DNA of 64,000 bases from Streptomyces sp. NL15-2K (GTDB lineage Bacteria; Actinomycetota; Actinomycetes; Streptomycetales; Streptomycetaceae). Below are positions 42,981 to 51,534 of the stretch, one piece after another. The notes below the pieces were generated by a model, which had not been told where the DNA came from, made no database searches, and saw nothing but the letters and a program-made list of their open reading frames with translations. Numbering within the stretch: position 1 is the first letter of the stretch; every line of letters starts with the position of its first letter. Both the position numbers and the translations under genes were made by a program. Where the stretch lies: contig NZ_CP130630.1 in the NCBI RefSeq assembly GCF_030551255.1, positions 6,987,501-7,051,500 on the forward strand, given 5' to 3'.

Positions 42981-43301
42981 CTTCTCGGCGGTGGTGGCCG
43001 ACTGCCGCCCCTGGCCCGGGCGGCGGTGGGGAGCCGGTCACCTGGGGGAGGACGCTAAACCTCGCCGTGTCGGCGCGGTAACGGGTTGTGCGGAAGTGCC
43101 GCGAGCGGACCACCGGGTGACCGTATGTGACCGTGATCCCGGGTCGGCGCCGTCGACTTCACACAGCGCGATGACCGAACTGCCGATTCAGTGACCCGTG
43201 CGCGTGTCGGGGTGCTATGGGGCGCATATATGCAAGATCCGGGTAAGGAGGGGTGGCCCGGTGTCAGGAGGCAGCGACGCCCCTCATTAGGCTCCGGCCT
43301 C

Positions 43302-43655
43302 ATGGACGTACTCATCCACCTCTTCGTCGGCCTGCACATCATCGGCATCGCCGCACTGCTCGGCGGCTTCTTCACCCAGATGAAGGCGATGGGCGAGGGC
43401 ACGGCCCGGTTCAACCCGGCGATGCTGCACGGCGCCCTGACGATGCTGGTCACCGGGGCGATCCTGGTCGGTCTCAACCAGGCCGACAACCAGACCGTCA
43501 ACAACATCAAGATCGGCGTGAAGCTGGCCCTGCTGATCGTGATTCTCGGCCTCGTCTATGTGAAGCGGGACGACGAGAAGGTGGACAAGGGTTTGTTCGG
43601 ACTGGTGGGCCTGCTGACGACGGCCAACATCTTCATCGCGGTGCTGTGGACGTGA
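43302..43655 (+). CDS. Small multi-pass membrane protein
   Basis: 117 residues, about four helices: VLIHLFVGLHIIGIAALLGG, LHGALTMLVTGAILVGL, IGVKLALLIVILGLVYV and GLVGLLTTANIFIAVLW. It is a common Streptomyces family with no assigned function. ATG 43302 begins the hydrophobic region directly; the upstream frame is not coding. It is convergent with the NlpC/P60 gene at 43678. Confidence 0.85.
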   Translation: MDVLIHLFVGLHIIGIAALLGGFFTQMKAMGEGTARFNPAMLHGALTMLVTGAILVGLNQADNQTVNNIKIGVKLALLIVILGLVYVKRDDEKVDKGLFGLVGLLTTANIFIAVLWT

Positions 43656-43677
43656 TCCCGGCCCGGACGCCGGTGCC

Positions 43678-44844
43678 TCAGGCCGGTCGCACCACGCTGT
43701 GGATCGCCGACTCGCCGTCGTAGTAGATCGACTCCTCGCGGACGTACGCGCCCGGCTTCGGGGCGTGGATCATCATGCCGTTGCCGATGTACATGCCGAC
43801 GTGGCTGATGTCGTCGTAGAAGAAGACCAGGTCACCGGGCTGGGCGTTGGAGAGGGAGACCGTCGTACCGGCGTTGACCTGGTCGTAGGTGACGCGGGGG
43901 ATGTCGACGCCGGCGGCCTTCCAGGCGGCCTGGGTGAGGCCGGAGCAGTCGTAGGAGCCGGGGCCGGTGGCGCCCCAGACGTACGGCTTGCCGATCTGGG
44001 CGCGGGCGAAGGCGAGCGCCTTCTCGGCCTTGGTGGCGTAGGAGGCGTCGGTCGCGGGGGTGCTGGGGGCCGGGGCGCTGGTGTCCGCCGAGCTGTTCTG
44101 CTCCTGCTGGGCGGCCGCCTCCTGCCGGGCCTTTTCCTCCGCCGCCTGCTGCCGCGCCAGCTCGGCGGCCTTGCGTGCCGCCTCCTGCTGCTTCTCCTTC
44201 TCGATCGCCGCGAGCCGCGCCTTCTCCTCGGCGGTCAGCTGCGACAGGAGTGCGCGCGCGTCGGCGAGCTTCTTCTGGACGGTCGCCTTGGCCGTCTTCA
44301 GGTCGCCCTGCGACTCGGTGAGCGTCTCGAGGCTCTGGGTGGCCTCCTGGCGCTTCTTCATCGTCGCGGACTGCTCGGTGACGTAGTCGTCGACCGCGCC
44401 CTTCTGCCGACTGGTCATGCGACTCATCAGCTGGGTCTGGTCGAAGTAGTCCTGCGGGGAGTCCGCGAGCAGGAACGTCGAGGTGTCGGGGGCGGAGGCA
44501 CCGGTGCGGTACTGGGCGGCGGCGAAGGAACCCAGCTCCTCACGCGCCTCGTTGAGCTTCTGGGTGCGCTGGGCGACGTCGTCGAGGAGGGTGTCGACGC
44601 GCCCCCGCTGCTTGGCGGTCTTCTCTTTGGCCGCGTTGTACTTGTCGGTCGCCGACTCCGCCTGGCGGTACAGGTCGTCGACCTTCTTCTCGACCTCTTC
44701 GAGACTCGGTTTGTCGTCGGCCGGGGTGGCGTTGGCCGACTGGGACAGCAGGGCCACGGAGGTGAGGGCCGCCGTGGCGAGAGCGGGGGTCCGTATGCCT
44801 GCTACGCGCGTACCCGAAGGACGCGACTTGCGGTGCGACGCCAA
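43678..44844 (-). CDS. NlpC/P60 peptidoglycan hydrolase (RipA-like)
   Basis: 388 residues. Signal region, long coiled coil (VEKKVDDLYRQAESATDKYN, LARQQAAEEKARQEAAAQQE), then the NlpC/P60 domain with Cys in SYDCSGLTQAAWKAAG near 290 and His in ISHVGMYIGNG near 345, then MIHAPKPG. The start is TTG 44844 (MASHRKSRP), preceded by AAGGAG. The leader carries a ydaO/yuaA riboswitch, so c-di-AMP should control expression, as known for several Streptomyces wall hydrolases. Confidence 0.94.
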   Translation of the reverse strand: MASHRKSRPSGTRVAGIRTPALATAALTSVALLSQSANATPADDKPSLEEVEKKVDDLYRQAESATDKYNAAKEKTAKQRGRVDTLLDDVAQRTQKLNEAREELGSFAAAQYRTGASAPDTSTFLLADSPQDYFDQTQLMSRMTSRQKGAVDDYVTEQSATMKKRQEATQSLETLTESQGDLKTAKATVQKKLADARALLSQLTAEEKARLAAIEKEKQQEAARKAAELARQQAAEEKARQEAAAQQEQNSSADTSAPAPSTPATDASYATKAEKALAFARAQIGKPYVWGATGPGSYDCSGLTQAAWKAAGVDIPRVTYDQVNAGTTVSLSNAQPGDLVFFYDDISHVGMYIGNGMMIHAPKPGAYVREESIYYDGESAIHSVVRPA

Positions 44845-44861
44845 GGGAGGCGACTCCTTCC

Positions 44862-45016
44862 ATCTTCCGCCTACCGAGTTAGCTGTCGGGTTCGGGCGGG
44901 TAATTCGGAAGGGTTGCCCTACGGCCCTGCCCCGGAGGGCGGTCGGGCCGATTCACCCCAAGGTCGGTGGGTCCCCGGCTCCGGTCGCGCGGCGGCGCAC
45001 CGGACTCGGCGGAGGC
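44862..45016 (-). promoter_or_regulatory. ydaO/yuaA-type c-di-AMP riboswitch
   Basis: On the minus strand the leader of the NlpC/P60 gene contains GAGCCGGGGACCC, then GGGGTGAATCGG, GCCGTAGGGCAACCC and a closing AACCCGACAGCT..CTCGGTAGGCGG, which pairs with CCGCCGAG at the 5' end. These are conserved segments of actinobacterial ydaO RNAs found in front of wall hydrolase genes. Boundaries are approximate. c-di-AMP binding normally turns expression off. Confidence 0.8.
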
Positions 45017-45474
45017 CGTGCGGCCCGGCGACGTTCGCCGGTGGGGGTCGTACGGCCTGTCCGGCACGGTAGCCAACGCGTGTGGTCCCTGTGAAGGTTG
45101 ATGTTCGATATGCCCGATACATTTTCGTGACCTACGGTCAGGATGTCGCGGAGCGTGGCCGATCCGGAGTGTTCTGTGGCGGCTTGTGCGCATTTCTGCC
45201 GGAGTGATGGTTTCGGTCCGGTTCGACCGCACGCCGGCAAGATCCTCGGCTGGAAGTCCGGCTACGGCTTCAGGGGACAGGGCGACCTGTACGACGGCAA
45301 GGTCTACGTTTCCGCTGGTCGATCGCGGACCGTGACGGGACAGTACTGGACGGTGAGCAGATGCCGGGCGGGCTGCTCTGGAGGATCCTCGGCATCTGAG
45401 AACCCCTTCGGATTCCGGCGATGTTCTCGGGGCGGCGGCGGGGTGTCAGTGGGGCGCCCTAGACTCGGAGAGCG

Positions 45475-47961
45475 ATGAGCAGCCTCTTTGATGACAGCTT
45501 CCTGGCGGACCTCCAGGCCCACCGCGGCCACGAGGCAGAACCTCCGCCGCCGCCCGAGGACGATCACGTACCGGAGCCCGTTCCGGACGATCTGTTCGGC
45601 GGGAAGTTCGACGTGCCGCCGGACCGGGACGCCTACTATCGCGACGGCGCCCCGCGCCCCGCGGTGGACGCGGCCGCGCTCCTGCAGGGGCTGAACGAGA
45701 ACCAGCGCGCCGCCGTCGTGCACCACGGCACTCCGCTGCTCATCGTGGCCGGCGCCGGCTCCGGCAAGACCCGCGTGCTCACCCACCGCATCGCCTACCT
45801 GCTCGGCGAGCGGCGCGTCCACCCGGGCCAGATCCTCGCGATCACCTTCACCAACAAGGCCGCGGGCGAGATGAAGGAGCGCGTCGAGCAACTCGTCGGC
45901 CCGCGCGCGAACGCGATGTGGGTGATGACCTTCCACAGCGCGTGCGTGCGGATCCTGCGCCGGGAGTCCAAGAAGCTCGGCTTCACATCCTCCTTCTCGA
46001 TCTACGACGCCGCCGACTCCAAGCGTCTGATGGCCCTGGTCTGCCGTGACCTGGACCTCGACCCCAAGCGCTTCCCGCCGAAGTCCTTCAGCGCCAAGAT
46101 CAGCAACCTCAAGAACGAGCTGATCGACGAGGAGGACTTCGCCGCCCAGGCCACCGACGGCTTCGAGAAGACCCTCGCCCAGGCCTACGCCATGTACCAG
46201 TCACGGCTGCGCGAGGCGAACGCCCTCGACTTCGACGACCTGATCATGACGACGGTCAACCTGCTCCGCGCGTTCCCGGACGTGGCCGAGCACTACCGCC
46301 GCCGCTTCCGCCACGTCCTCGTCGACGAGTACCAGGACACCAACCACGCCCAGTACGCCCTGGTCAGGGAGCTCGTCGGCACCTCCGAGCACCCGGTGGA
46401 CGTCCCGCCCGGCGAGGACGACCTCCAGCCCGCCGAACTGTGCGTGGTGGGCGACGCCGATCAGTCGATCTACGCCTTCCGCGGCGCGACCATCCGCAAC
46501 ATCCTCCAGTTCGAGGAGGACTACCCGGACGCGACGACGATCCTGCTGGAGCAGAACTACCGCTCCACCCAGACGATCCTGAGCGCGGCCAACGCGGTCA
46601 TCGAGCGCAACGAGTCCCGCCGCCCCAAGAACCTGTGGACCAACGCGGGCGCGGGCGCGCGCATCACCGGCTACGTCGCGGACACCGAGCACGACGAGGC
46701 GCAGTTCGTCTCCGACGAGATAGACCGCCTCACGGACGCGGGCGAGGCGAAGGCCGGGGACGTCGCCGTCTTCTACCGTACGAACGCCCAGTCCCGTGTC
46801 TTCGAAGAGGTCTTCATCCGCGTCGGCCTGCCCTACAAGGTCGTCGGCGGCGTCCGCTTCTACGAGCGCAAGGAGGTCCGGGACGTCCTGGCCTACCTGC
46901 GCGTGCTGGCCAACCCGGAGGACTCGGTCCCGCTGCGGCGGATCCTGAACGTCCCCAAGCGGGGCATCGGCGACCGCGCCGAGGCGATGATCGACGCCCT
47001 GTCCCAGCGCGAGAAGATCAGCTTCCCGCAGGCCCTCAAGCGCGTCGACGAGGCGTACGGCATGGCCGCCCGCTCCACGAACGCCGTCAAGCGGTTCAAC
47101 ACGCTGATGGAGGACCTCCGTACGATCGTCGAGTCCGGCGCGGGCCCGGCCACCGTCCTGGAGGCGGTGCTGGAACGGACCGGCTACCTCGCCGAGTTGC
47201 AGGCCTCCACCGACCCGCAGGACGAGACCCGGATCGAGAACCTCCAGGAACTCGCGGCCGTGGCCCTGGAGTTCGAGCAGGAGTCGGCCGAGGGCGAGGC
47301 GTCCGGCTCGCTCTCCGACTTCCTGGAGCGGGTGGCGCTGGTCGCCGACTCCGACCAGATCCCCGACGAGGACGAGGACGGCTCCGGCGTCATCACCCTG
47401 ATGACCCTGCACACCGCCAAGGGTCTGGAGTTCCCGGTCGTCTTCCTGACCGGCTTGGAGGACGGCGTCTTCCCGCACATGCGCGCCCTCGGCGAGACCA
47501 AGGAGCTGGAGGAGGAGCGGCGCCTGGCGTACGTCGGCATCACGCGCGCGCGGGAACGGCTGTATCTGACGCGGTCGTCGATGCGGAGCGCCTGGGGGCA
47601 GCCGTCGTACAACCCGCCGTCCCGCTTCCTGGAGGAGATCCCCCCGCAGCACGTGGACTGGAAGCGGACGGGCGCCACCTCGCCGGTGTCCTCCGGTCCG
47701 GCCTCCGGGGTGGCGGCCTCGCTGTCCTCCTCCCGCTCGCGGTCGGCGGCGTCGGGCGCGTCGGGCTTCGCCACGCGCCGGGCTTCGGACAAGCCGGTGG
47801 TCTCGCTGGCGGTCGGGGACCGGGTGACGCACGACCAATTCGGGCTGGGCACCGTGACGGCGGTGAAGGGCACGGGGGCGAACGCGGAGGCGACGATCGA
47901 CTTCGGGGACGACAAGCCGAAGAGGTTGCTGCTGCGGTACGCGCCAGTCGAGAAGCTGTAG
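45475..47961 (+). CDS. pcrA: UvrD/PcrA-type ATP-dependent DNA helicase
   Basis: 828 residues, normal length. SF1 motifs: Q-motif LNENQRAAVVHHG, Walker A VAGAGSGKTRVLTHRIAYL near 100, Ia ITFTNKAAGEMKERV, II VDEYQDTNHAQYALVREL near 283, III GDADQSIYAFRGA, IV EQNYRSTQTIL, V TLHTAKGLEFPVVFLTGLED and VI YVGITRARERLYLT. The C-terminal tail has a Tudor-like KOW region (VGDRVTHDQFGLGTVTAVKG) for RNA polymerase contact. It acts in DNA repair and replication. The upstream spacer 45017-45474 shows no convincing gene. Confidence 0.97.
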   Translation: MSSLFDDSFLADLQAHRGHEAEPPPPPEDDHVPEPVPDDLFGGKFDVPPDRDAYYRDGAPRPAVDAAALLQGLNENQRAAVVHHGTPLLIVAGAGSGKTRVLTHRIAYLLGERRVHPGQILAITFTNKAAGEMKERVEQLVGPRANAMWVMTFHSACVRILRRESKKLGFTSSFSIYDAADSKRLMALVCRDLDLDPKRFPPKSFSAKISNLKNELIDEEDFAAQATDGFEKTLAQAYAMYQSRLREANALDFDDLIMTTVNLLRAFPDVAEHYRRRFRHVLVDEYQDTNHAQYALVRELVGTSEHPVDVPPGEDDLQPAELCVVGDADQSIYAFRGATIRNILQFEEDYPDATTILLEQNYRSTQTILSAANAVIERNESRRPKNLWTNAGAGARITGYVADTEHDEAQFVSDEIDRLTDAGEAKAGDVAVFYRTNAQSRVFEEVFIRVGLPYKVVGGVRFYERKEVRDVLAYLRVLANPEDSVPLRRILNVPKRGIGDRAEAMIDALSQREKISFPQALKRVDEAYGMAARSTNAVKRFNTLMEDLRTIVESGAGPATVLEAVLERTGYLAELQASTDPQDETRIENLQELAAVALEFEQESAEGEASGSLSDFLERVALVADSDQIPDEDEDGSGVITLMTLHTAKGLEFPVVFLTGLEDGVFPHMRALGETKELEEERRLAYVGITRARERLYLTRSSMRSAWGQPSYNPPSRFLEEIPPQHVDWKRTGATSPVSSGPASGVAASLSSSRSRSAASGASGFATRRASDKPVVSLAVGDRVTHDQFGLGTVTAVKGTGANAEATIDFGDDKPKRLLLRYAPVEKL

Positions 47962-47973
47962 CTCGCCCGCGCT

Positions 47974-47999
47974 GAGCTCCCGCTGAACGGCGGGGGCTC
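47974..47999. terminator. Terminator hairpin after pcrA
   Basis: GAGCTCCCGC / GGCGGGGGCTC stem with a TGAAC loop lies 13 bp after the pcrA stop and before the convergent M23 peptidase gene. The following TTGCTTACGG repeats (48010-48035) contain the peptidase stop. Confidence 0.6.
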
Positions 48000-48032
48000 A
48001 CAAGCGGGGTTGCTTACGGTACTTACGGTTGC

Positions 48033-49544
48033 TTACGTCGGGTCGAGCCCGTGGCTGCGCAGCCAGGGAAGTGGGTCGATGGCCGAGCCGCCGGCCGTGT
48101 GTACCTCGAGGTGCAGGTGCGGGCCGGTCGAGTTGCCCGAGTTGCCGGAGTACGCGATCGGGTCTCCGGCTTTCACGGTCGTGCCGGAGGAGACCCGGTA
48201 GCTGGAGAGGTGGCAGTACCACGTCTCCGTGCCGTCCTTCGCCGTCACGATCATCATGTTGCCGTACGCGCTGTTCCACTCCGTGCGGACGGTGCCGTCG
48301 GTCACGGCCATCACCGTCGTGCCGTAGGAGACCGGGAAGTCGATGCCGGTGTGCACGGACATCCAGTTGATGCCGGACTGGCCGTAGTAGGCGCTGAGTC
48401 CGTGCCGCGCGACCGGCAGCGCGTACTTGGGACGCAGCCGCTCCTTGCGGGCCGCCTCCGCCGCCGCCTTCTTCTTCTCGGCGAGCTGCTGGGCCTTGAG
48501 GTCGATGCGCTCCTGCGTGCGGCTGACCCGGTCGCTGAAGGCGTCCGCCTCGGCGGAGAGGCTCTCCAGCTGGGAGTCCAGCTTGTCGTTCGCGGCGGAC
48601 GGCTGCACGGGGGCCGCGTCCGCCGCGGTCGTGGACACTTCCTGGCCGTCGTCGGTCAGCGTGCCGACGGAGGCGGCGGCGATCCCCGCGACGCCCATCA
48701 CACACGCCGAGGGCACGGCCACCGTGAGCAGCGCGGAGCGCTTGGGGGGTGGACGGCGGCGGGAACGCCCCGCGCCGCGAGCGGCCGCGCGCGACGCCGG
48801 GGCCGGGACCAGGACGACCTCTTCCTGGTCGTCGAGGAGAGGGGCCTCGGCTGTGGCGGGCATGTCACCGGAGGCCGGCGACTCGCCGTCGTGCGGAGCG
48901 GTTTCGCCGAACGTTTCTTCGTACGCGACCTGCTCGAAGCTCGCCGTCGCCTGTTGGTCGAAGGACGCCGACTCGGCCTGCGGCTCGTACTCCTCGGCGG
49001 ACGCCGTGGCCTGGCCGCCGTCGGAGTTCCACTGCGTGGCGTCGTACGCGCCGGTGTCGAAGGCCTGCGTACCCCATTCCCACTGCTGCGTCGCGTCGGC
49101 CGGGCCGCCGGACTGGTCGGGCTGGTGCCAGGCGTTCGCGTCCCACTGGCCGCTGGTGTCAGGGCTCGTGGCCTGCGACGGGATCGTGGCGAGCGGCTGC
49201 TGCCCGGTCGCCCAGGCAGTGGCGTCGTACGTGCCGGCGTCGTAGGCGGCCTGGTGCTGGGCCGCGTACATGTCGTAGTTCGGGTTCTGGTGGCTGCCCG
49301 TGGACCACGTCGTGCTGTCGTACGAGCCGGTGCTCTCGCCCGGGAGGCAGCCGAAGAGGGGGTCGGCCTCGAAGGTCGTGGTGGCGTTGCCGCCCGTGTC
49401 GAAACCGGTGGCGTCGTAGTTGCCGTACGTGGTGAAGTCGCCGTACTGGGCTTCTTGGGTGCCGTACGACGCGTACTGCGACGAGTCGGCGTCGGAAGCC
49501 GGAGCCGGGGTGGTCATGGTCCCCGACGGATGACGGTCGTTCAC
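48033..49544 (-). CDS. M23 (LytM-like) peptidoglycan endopeptidase
   Basis: 503 residues. A long cytosolic N-terminus rich in Tyr/Asp/Thr/Gln/Trp (DATGFDTGGNATTTFEADP style repeats) precedes one membrane helix (ALLTVAVPSACVMGVAGIAA) and a short coiled coil (DKLDSQLESLSAEADAF). The M23 domain follows: zinc His and Asp in VHTGIDFPVSYGT and the HxH in STGPHLHLEVHTAGG. The family cuts cross-bridges or works as a regulator of amidases. The tyrosine-rich cytosolic tail is an unusual extension. GTG 49544 is preceded by AGAGAAG. Confidence 0.9.
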   Translation of the reverse strand: MNDRHPSGTMTTPAPASDADSSQYASYGTQEAQYGDFTTYGNYDATGFDTGGNATTTFEADPLFGCLPGESTGSYDSTTWSTGSHQNPNYDMYAAQHQAAYDAGTYDATAWATGQQPLATIPSQATSPDTSGQWDANAWHQPDQSGGPADATQQWEWGTQAFDTGAYDATQWNSDGGQATASAEEYEPQAESASFDQQATASFEQVAYEETFGETAPHDGESPASGDMPATAEAPLLDDQEEVVLVPAPASRAAARGAGRSRRRPPPKRSALLTVAVPSACVMGVAGIAAASVGTLTDDGQEVSTTAADAAPVQPSAANDKLDSQLESLSAEADAFSDRVSRTQERIDLKAQQLAEKKKAAAEAARKERLRPKYALPVARHGLSAYYGQSGINWMSVHTGIDFPVSYGTTVMAVTDGTVRTEWNSAYGNMMIVTAKDGTETWYCHLSSYRVSSGTTVKAGDPIAYSGNSGNSTGPHLHLEVHTAGGSAIDPLPWLRSHGLDPT

Positions 49545-49751
49545 CAACTTCTCTTTCGCCTCGACAACAGGGGCTGCCAGAGCAGTGCGGTGACTGTACC
49601 CGGCGGTACGCGGGCACGACAATCTTCGTCGGGTTTCCCGCGCGCAGGAAACGGGCAATCAGCCGTGTTTCGGGGGACGGCGGGCGCGAGTTTGGCCTTG
49701 TGTTCGAAGGGTGTTCGATGGCGAACGGGTGGCTTCGGCTGTTCGGGGCCG

Positions 49752-50633
49752 CTACGCCACCGTCAGTCCGCCGGCGTGTGCGGTCGCCTCGGCCTCCGAG
49801 CGCGCCGTGTCGAGGACCTGTCGTATCCCGGTCGCGACGGCCGGGTGCACGGGCAGGGCCAGATGCCCGATTCCGCTCACCCGCACGTTCTGCGCCATCA
49901 GGTCCGCGTGGTCGATGCAGGCGGTCTCCAGTGGGTCCATCAGGTGGTCCAAGTCGCTCCAGAAGCTGACGAAATGTGTACGGCAGCCCGGTGCGGGCCG
50001 GGCCAGCTCCTCGAGCAGCGTCGAACCGGGGCGCATCTGGCGCACGATCGGGTGCGCGTTCGCCAGCGGCACCACGCGGGTGCCGGAGTGCGGAGTGCCG
50101 AGCGTCACGAGCGTCCGGACGCGGATGTCACCGCCGAGGCGCTGGACGTAGTACCGCGCGATCAGTCCGCCCAGGCTGTGCCCGACGACGTCGACCCGCT
50201 CGCTGCCCGTTCGCTCGCAGATGTCCTCTATGTGCCGGCCGAGCAGCTCCGCCGCGGTACGGATGTCGCAGGTCAGCGGCGAGTAGTTGAGCGACGCTAT
50301 CTGCTGCCTGCCGTGCTGGGCGAGGCTGCGGCGCAGCAGGACGAACACCGAGCGGTTGTCTATGAAGCCGTGCAGCAGGACGACCGGGGGCTTGGCCTGG
50401 GTGGGCAGTTGTGCGGCGCCGTCCTCCGGCGAGGGCAGCGGCGTCGCGGAAGCCCGGCGCTCCTGTGCGACGCCGGAGGGGTACAGGAGGAGGTGTCCCG
50501 CGAGGATCGCGATCTCCAGAGCGGTCGCCTTCAGGAGGGCCAGGGAGAGTCCCGTCAGCTTGTCCGGGAGCTTGTCCGGCAGCAACCGCCGGCACACCGG
50601 AAGAAAGGGCAGCACTGCGCTGGTGACCTTCAT
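49752..50633 (-). CDS. Alpha/beta-hydrolase, lipase class (PGAP1/EstA-like)
   Basis: 293 residues. An N-terminal hydrophobic segment (ALEIAILAGHLLLYPSG) serves as anchor or signal. The hydrolase fold has the oxyanion VVLLHGFIDNRSVF near 90, nucleophile elbow VDVVGHSLGGLIARYYVQ near 150, an Asp region and the catalytic His in GIGHLALPVHPAV. It is similar to secreted or membrane-bound lipases. ATG 50633 has GGAGGT eight bases upstream. Function unknown beyond ester hydrolysis. Confidence 0.88.
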   Translation of the reverse strand: MKVTSAVLPFLPVCRRLLPDKLPDKLTGLSLALLKATALEIAILAGHLLLYPSGVAQERRASATPLPSPEDGAAQLPTQAKPPVVLLHGFIDNRSVFVLLRRSLAQHGRQQIASLNYSPLTCDIRTAAELLGRHIEDICERTGSERVDVVGHSLGGLIARYYVQRLGGDIRVRTLVTLGTPHSGTRVVPLANAHPIVRQMRPGSTLLEELARPAPGCRTHFVSFWSDLDHLMDPLETACIDHADLMAQNVRVSGIGHLALPVHPAVATGIRQVLDTARSEAEATAHAGGLTVA

Positions 50634-50805
50634 GGCCGACCTCCTGTCGGCACGCAGGAGAACGGCTCTGTCCCCCGTGTGCCCTCATGGGAGGCCGCGA
50701 CCGAGGTCGTCGACGGGGCGTGAGTGGAGCGCGGTGCTGGTGTTGCGCCGGTGACGTGACGAGGTTCCCTGTCGGTGTGGCGACGAGGCTCCCCGCTGTC
50801 GTGCC

Positions 50806-50997
50806 CTACCTTTGCTGCGTGCCCTGCGTGCCCTGCGTGCCGTCGCCGATGCGTCGCACCGCCGCGGCGCGTGGCATGCGGCGCGGCGGTGCGACGACCT
50901 CGTAGCGGCTCCCGAACGTGTCCCACCGTGTGATTTCCCCCTCGGAATCCACCGCGAAACTGCCGGTTGCGGGATGCTGACGATAACGTTCGTTCAC
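50806..50997 (-). CDS. Putative small protein, 63 residues
   Basis: A short minus-strand frame, GTG 50997 to TAG 50806, reads [20 protein letters not shown] then [18 protein letters not shown], a plausible compact soluble sequence. The tail of [10 protein letters not shown] comes from a CCCTGCGTG repeat. A perfect 15-bp inverted repeat (50852-50866 / 50882-50896) lies within the coding part. The 5' flank has no strong ribosome binding site. It sits in the 443-bp gap between the lipase-like and icmB-like genes. I do not recognise the family. Confidence 0.45.
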   Translation of the reverse strand: MNERYRQHPATGSFAVDSEGEITRWDTFGSRYEVVAPPRRMPRAAAVRRIGDGTQGTQGTQQR

Positions 50998-51076
50998 TTT
51001 CCCGGCGGGTGCGGTACTTGTCGGTAGGAATGGATGTATCGGTACCGATGGATGTAGTCGCTTCATGGAGGCAGTG

Positions 51077-51493
<417 letters not shown>

Positions 51494-51534
51494 GTCGTCG
51501 TGCAGTGCGGGTCGGCTGAGGTGACCGGAACGCC

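Noticed and set aside
42842..43301. ydaO riboswitch upstream of the first NlpC/P60 gene
   Set aside because: Looked for the GGGGTGAATC and CCGACAGCT blocks seen at 44862-45016; they are absent.
45143..45478. 111-codon frame upstream of pcrA (contains GKILGWKSGYGFRGQGD)
   Set aside because: No ribosome binding site, atypical Cys/Ser/Gly composition, and it overlaps the pcrA start; not convincing as a gene.
51008..51060. PafBC-like box TTGTCGGTAG upstream of icmB
   Set aside because: No TAnnnT hexamer at the required spacing; it does not match as the SWIM/MoxR boxes do.
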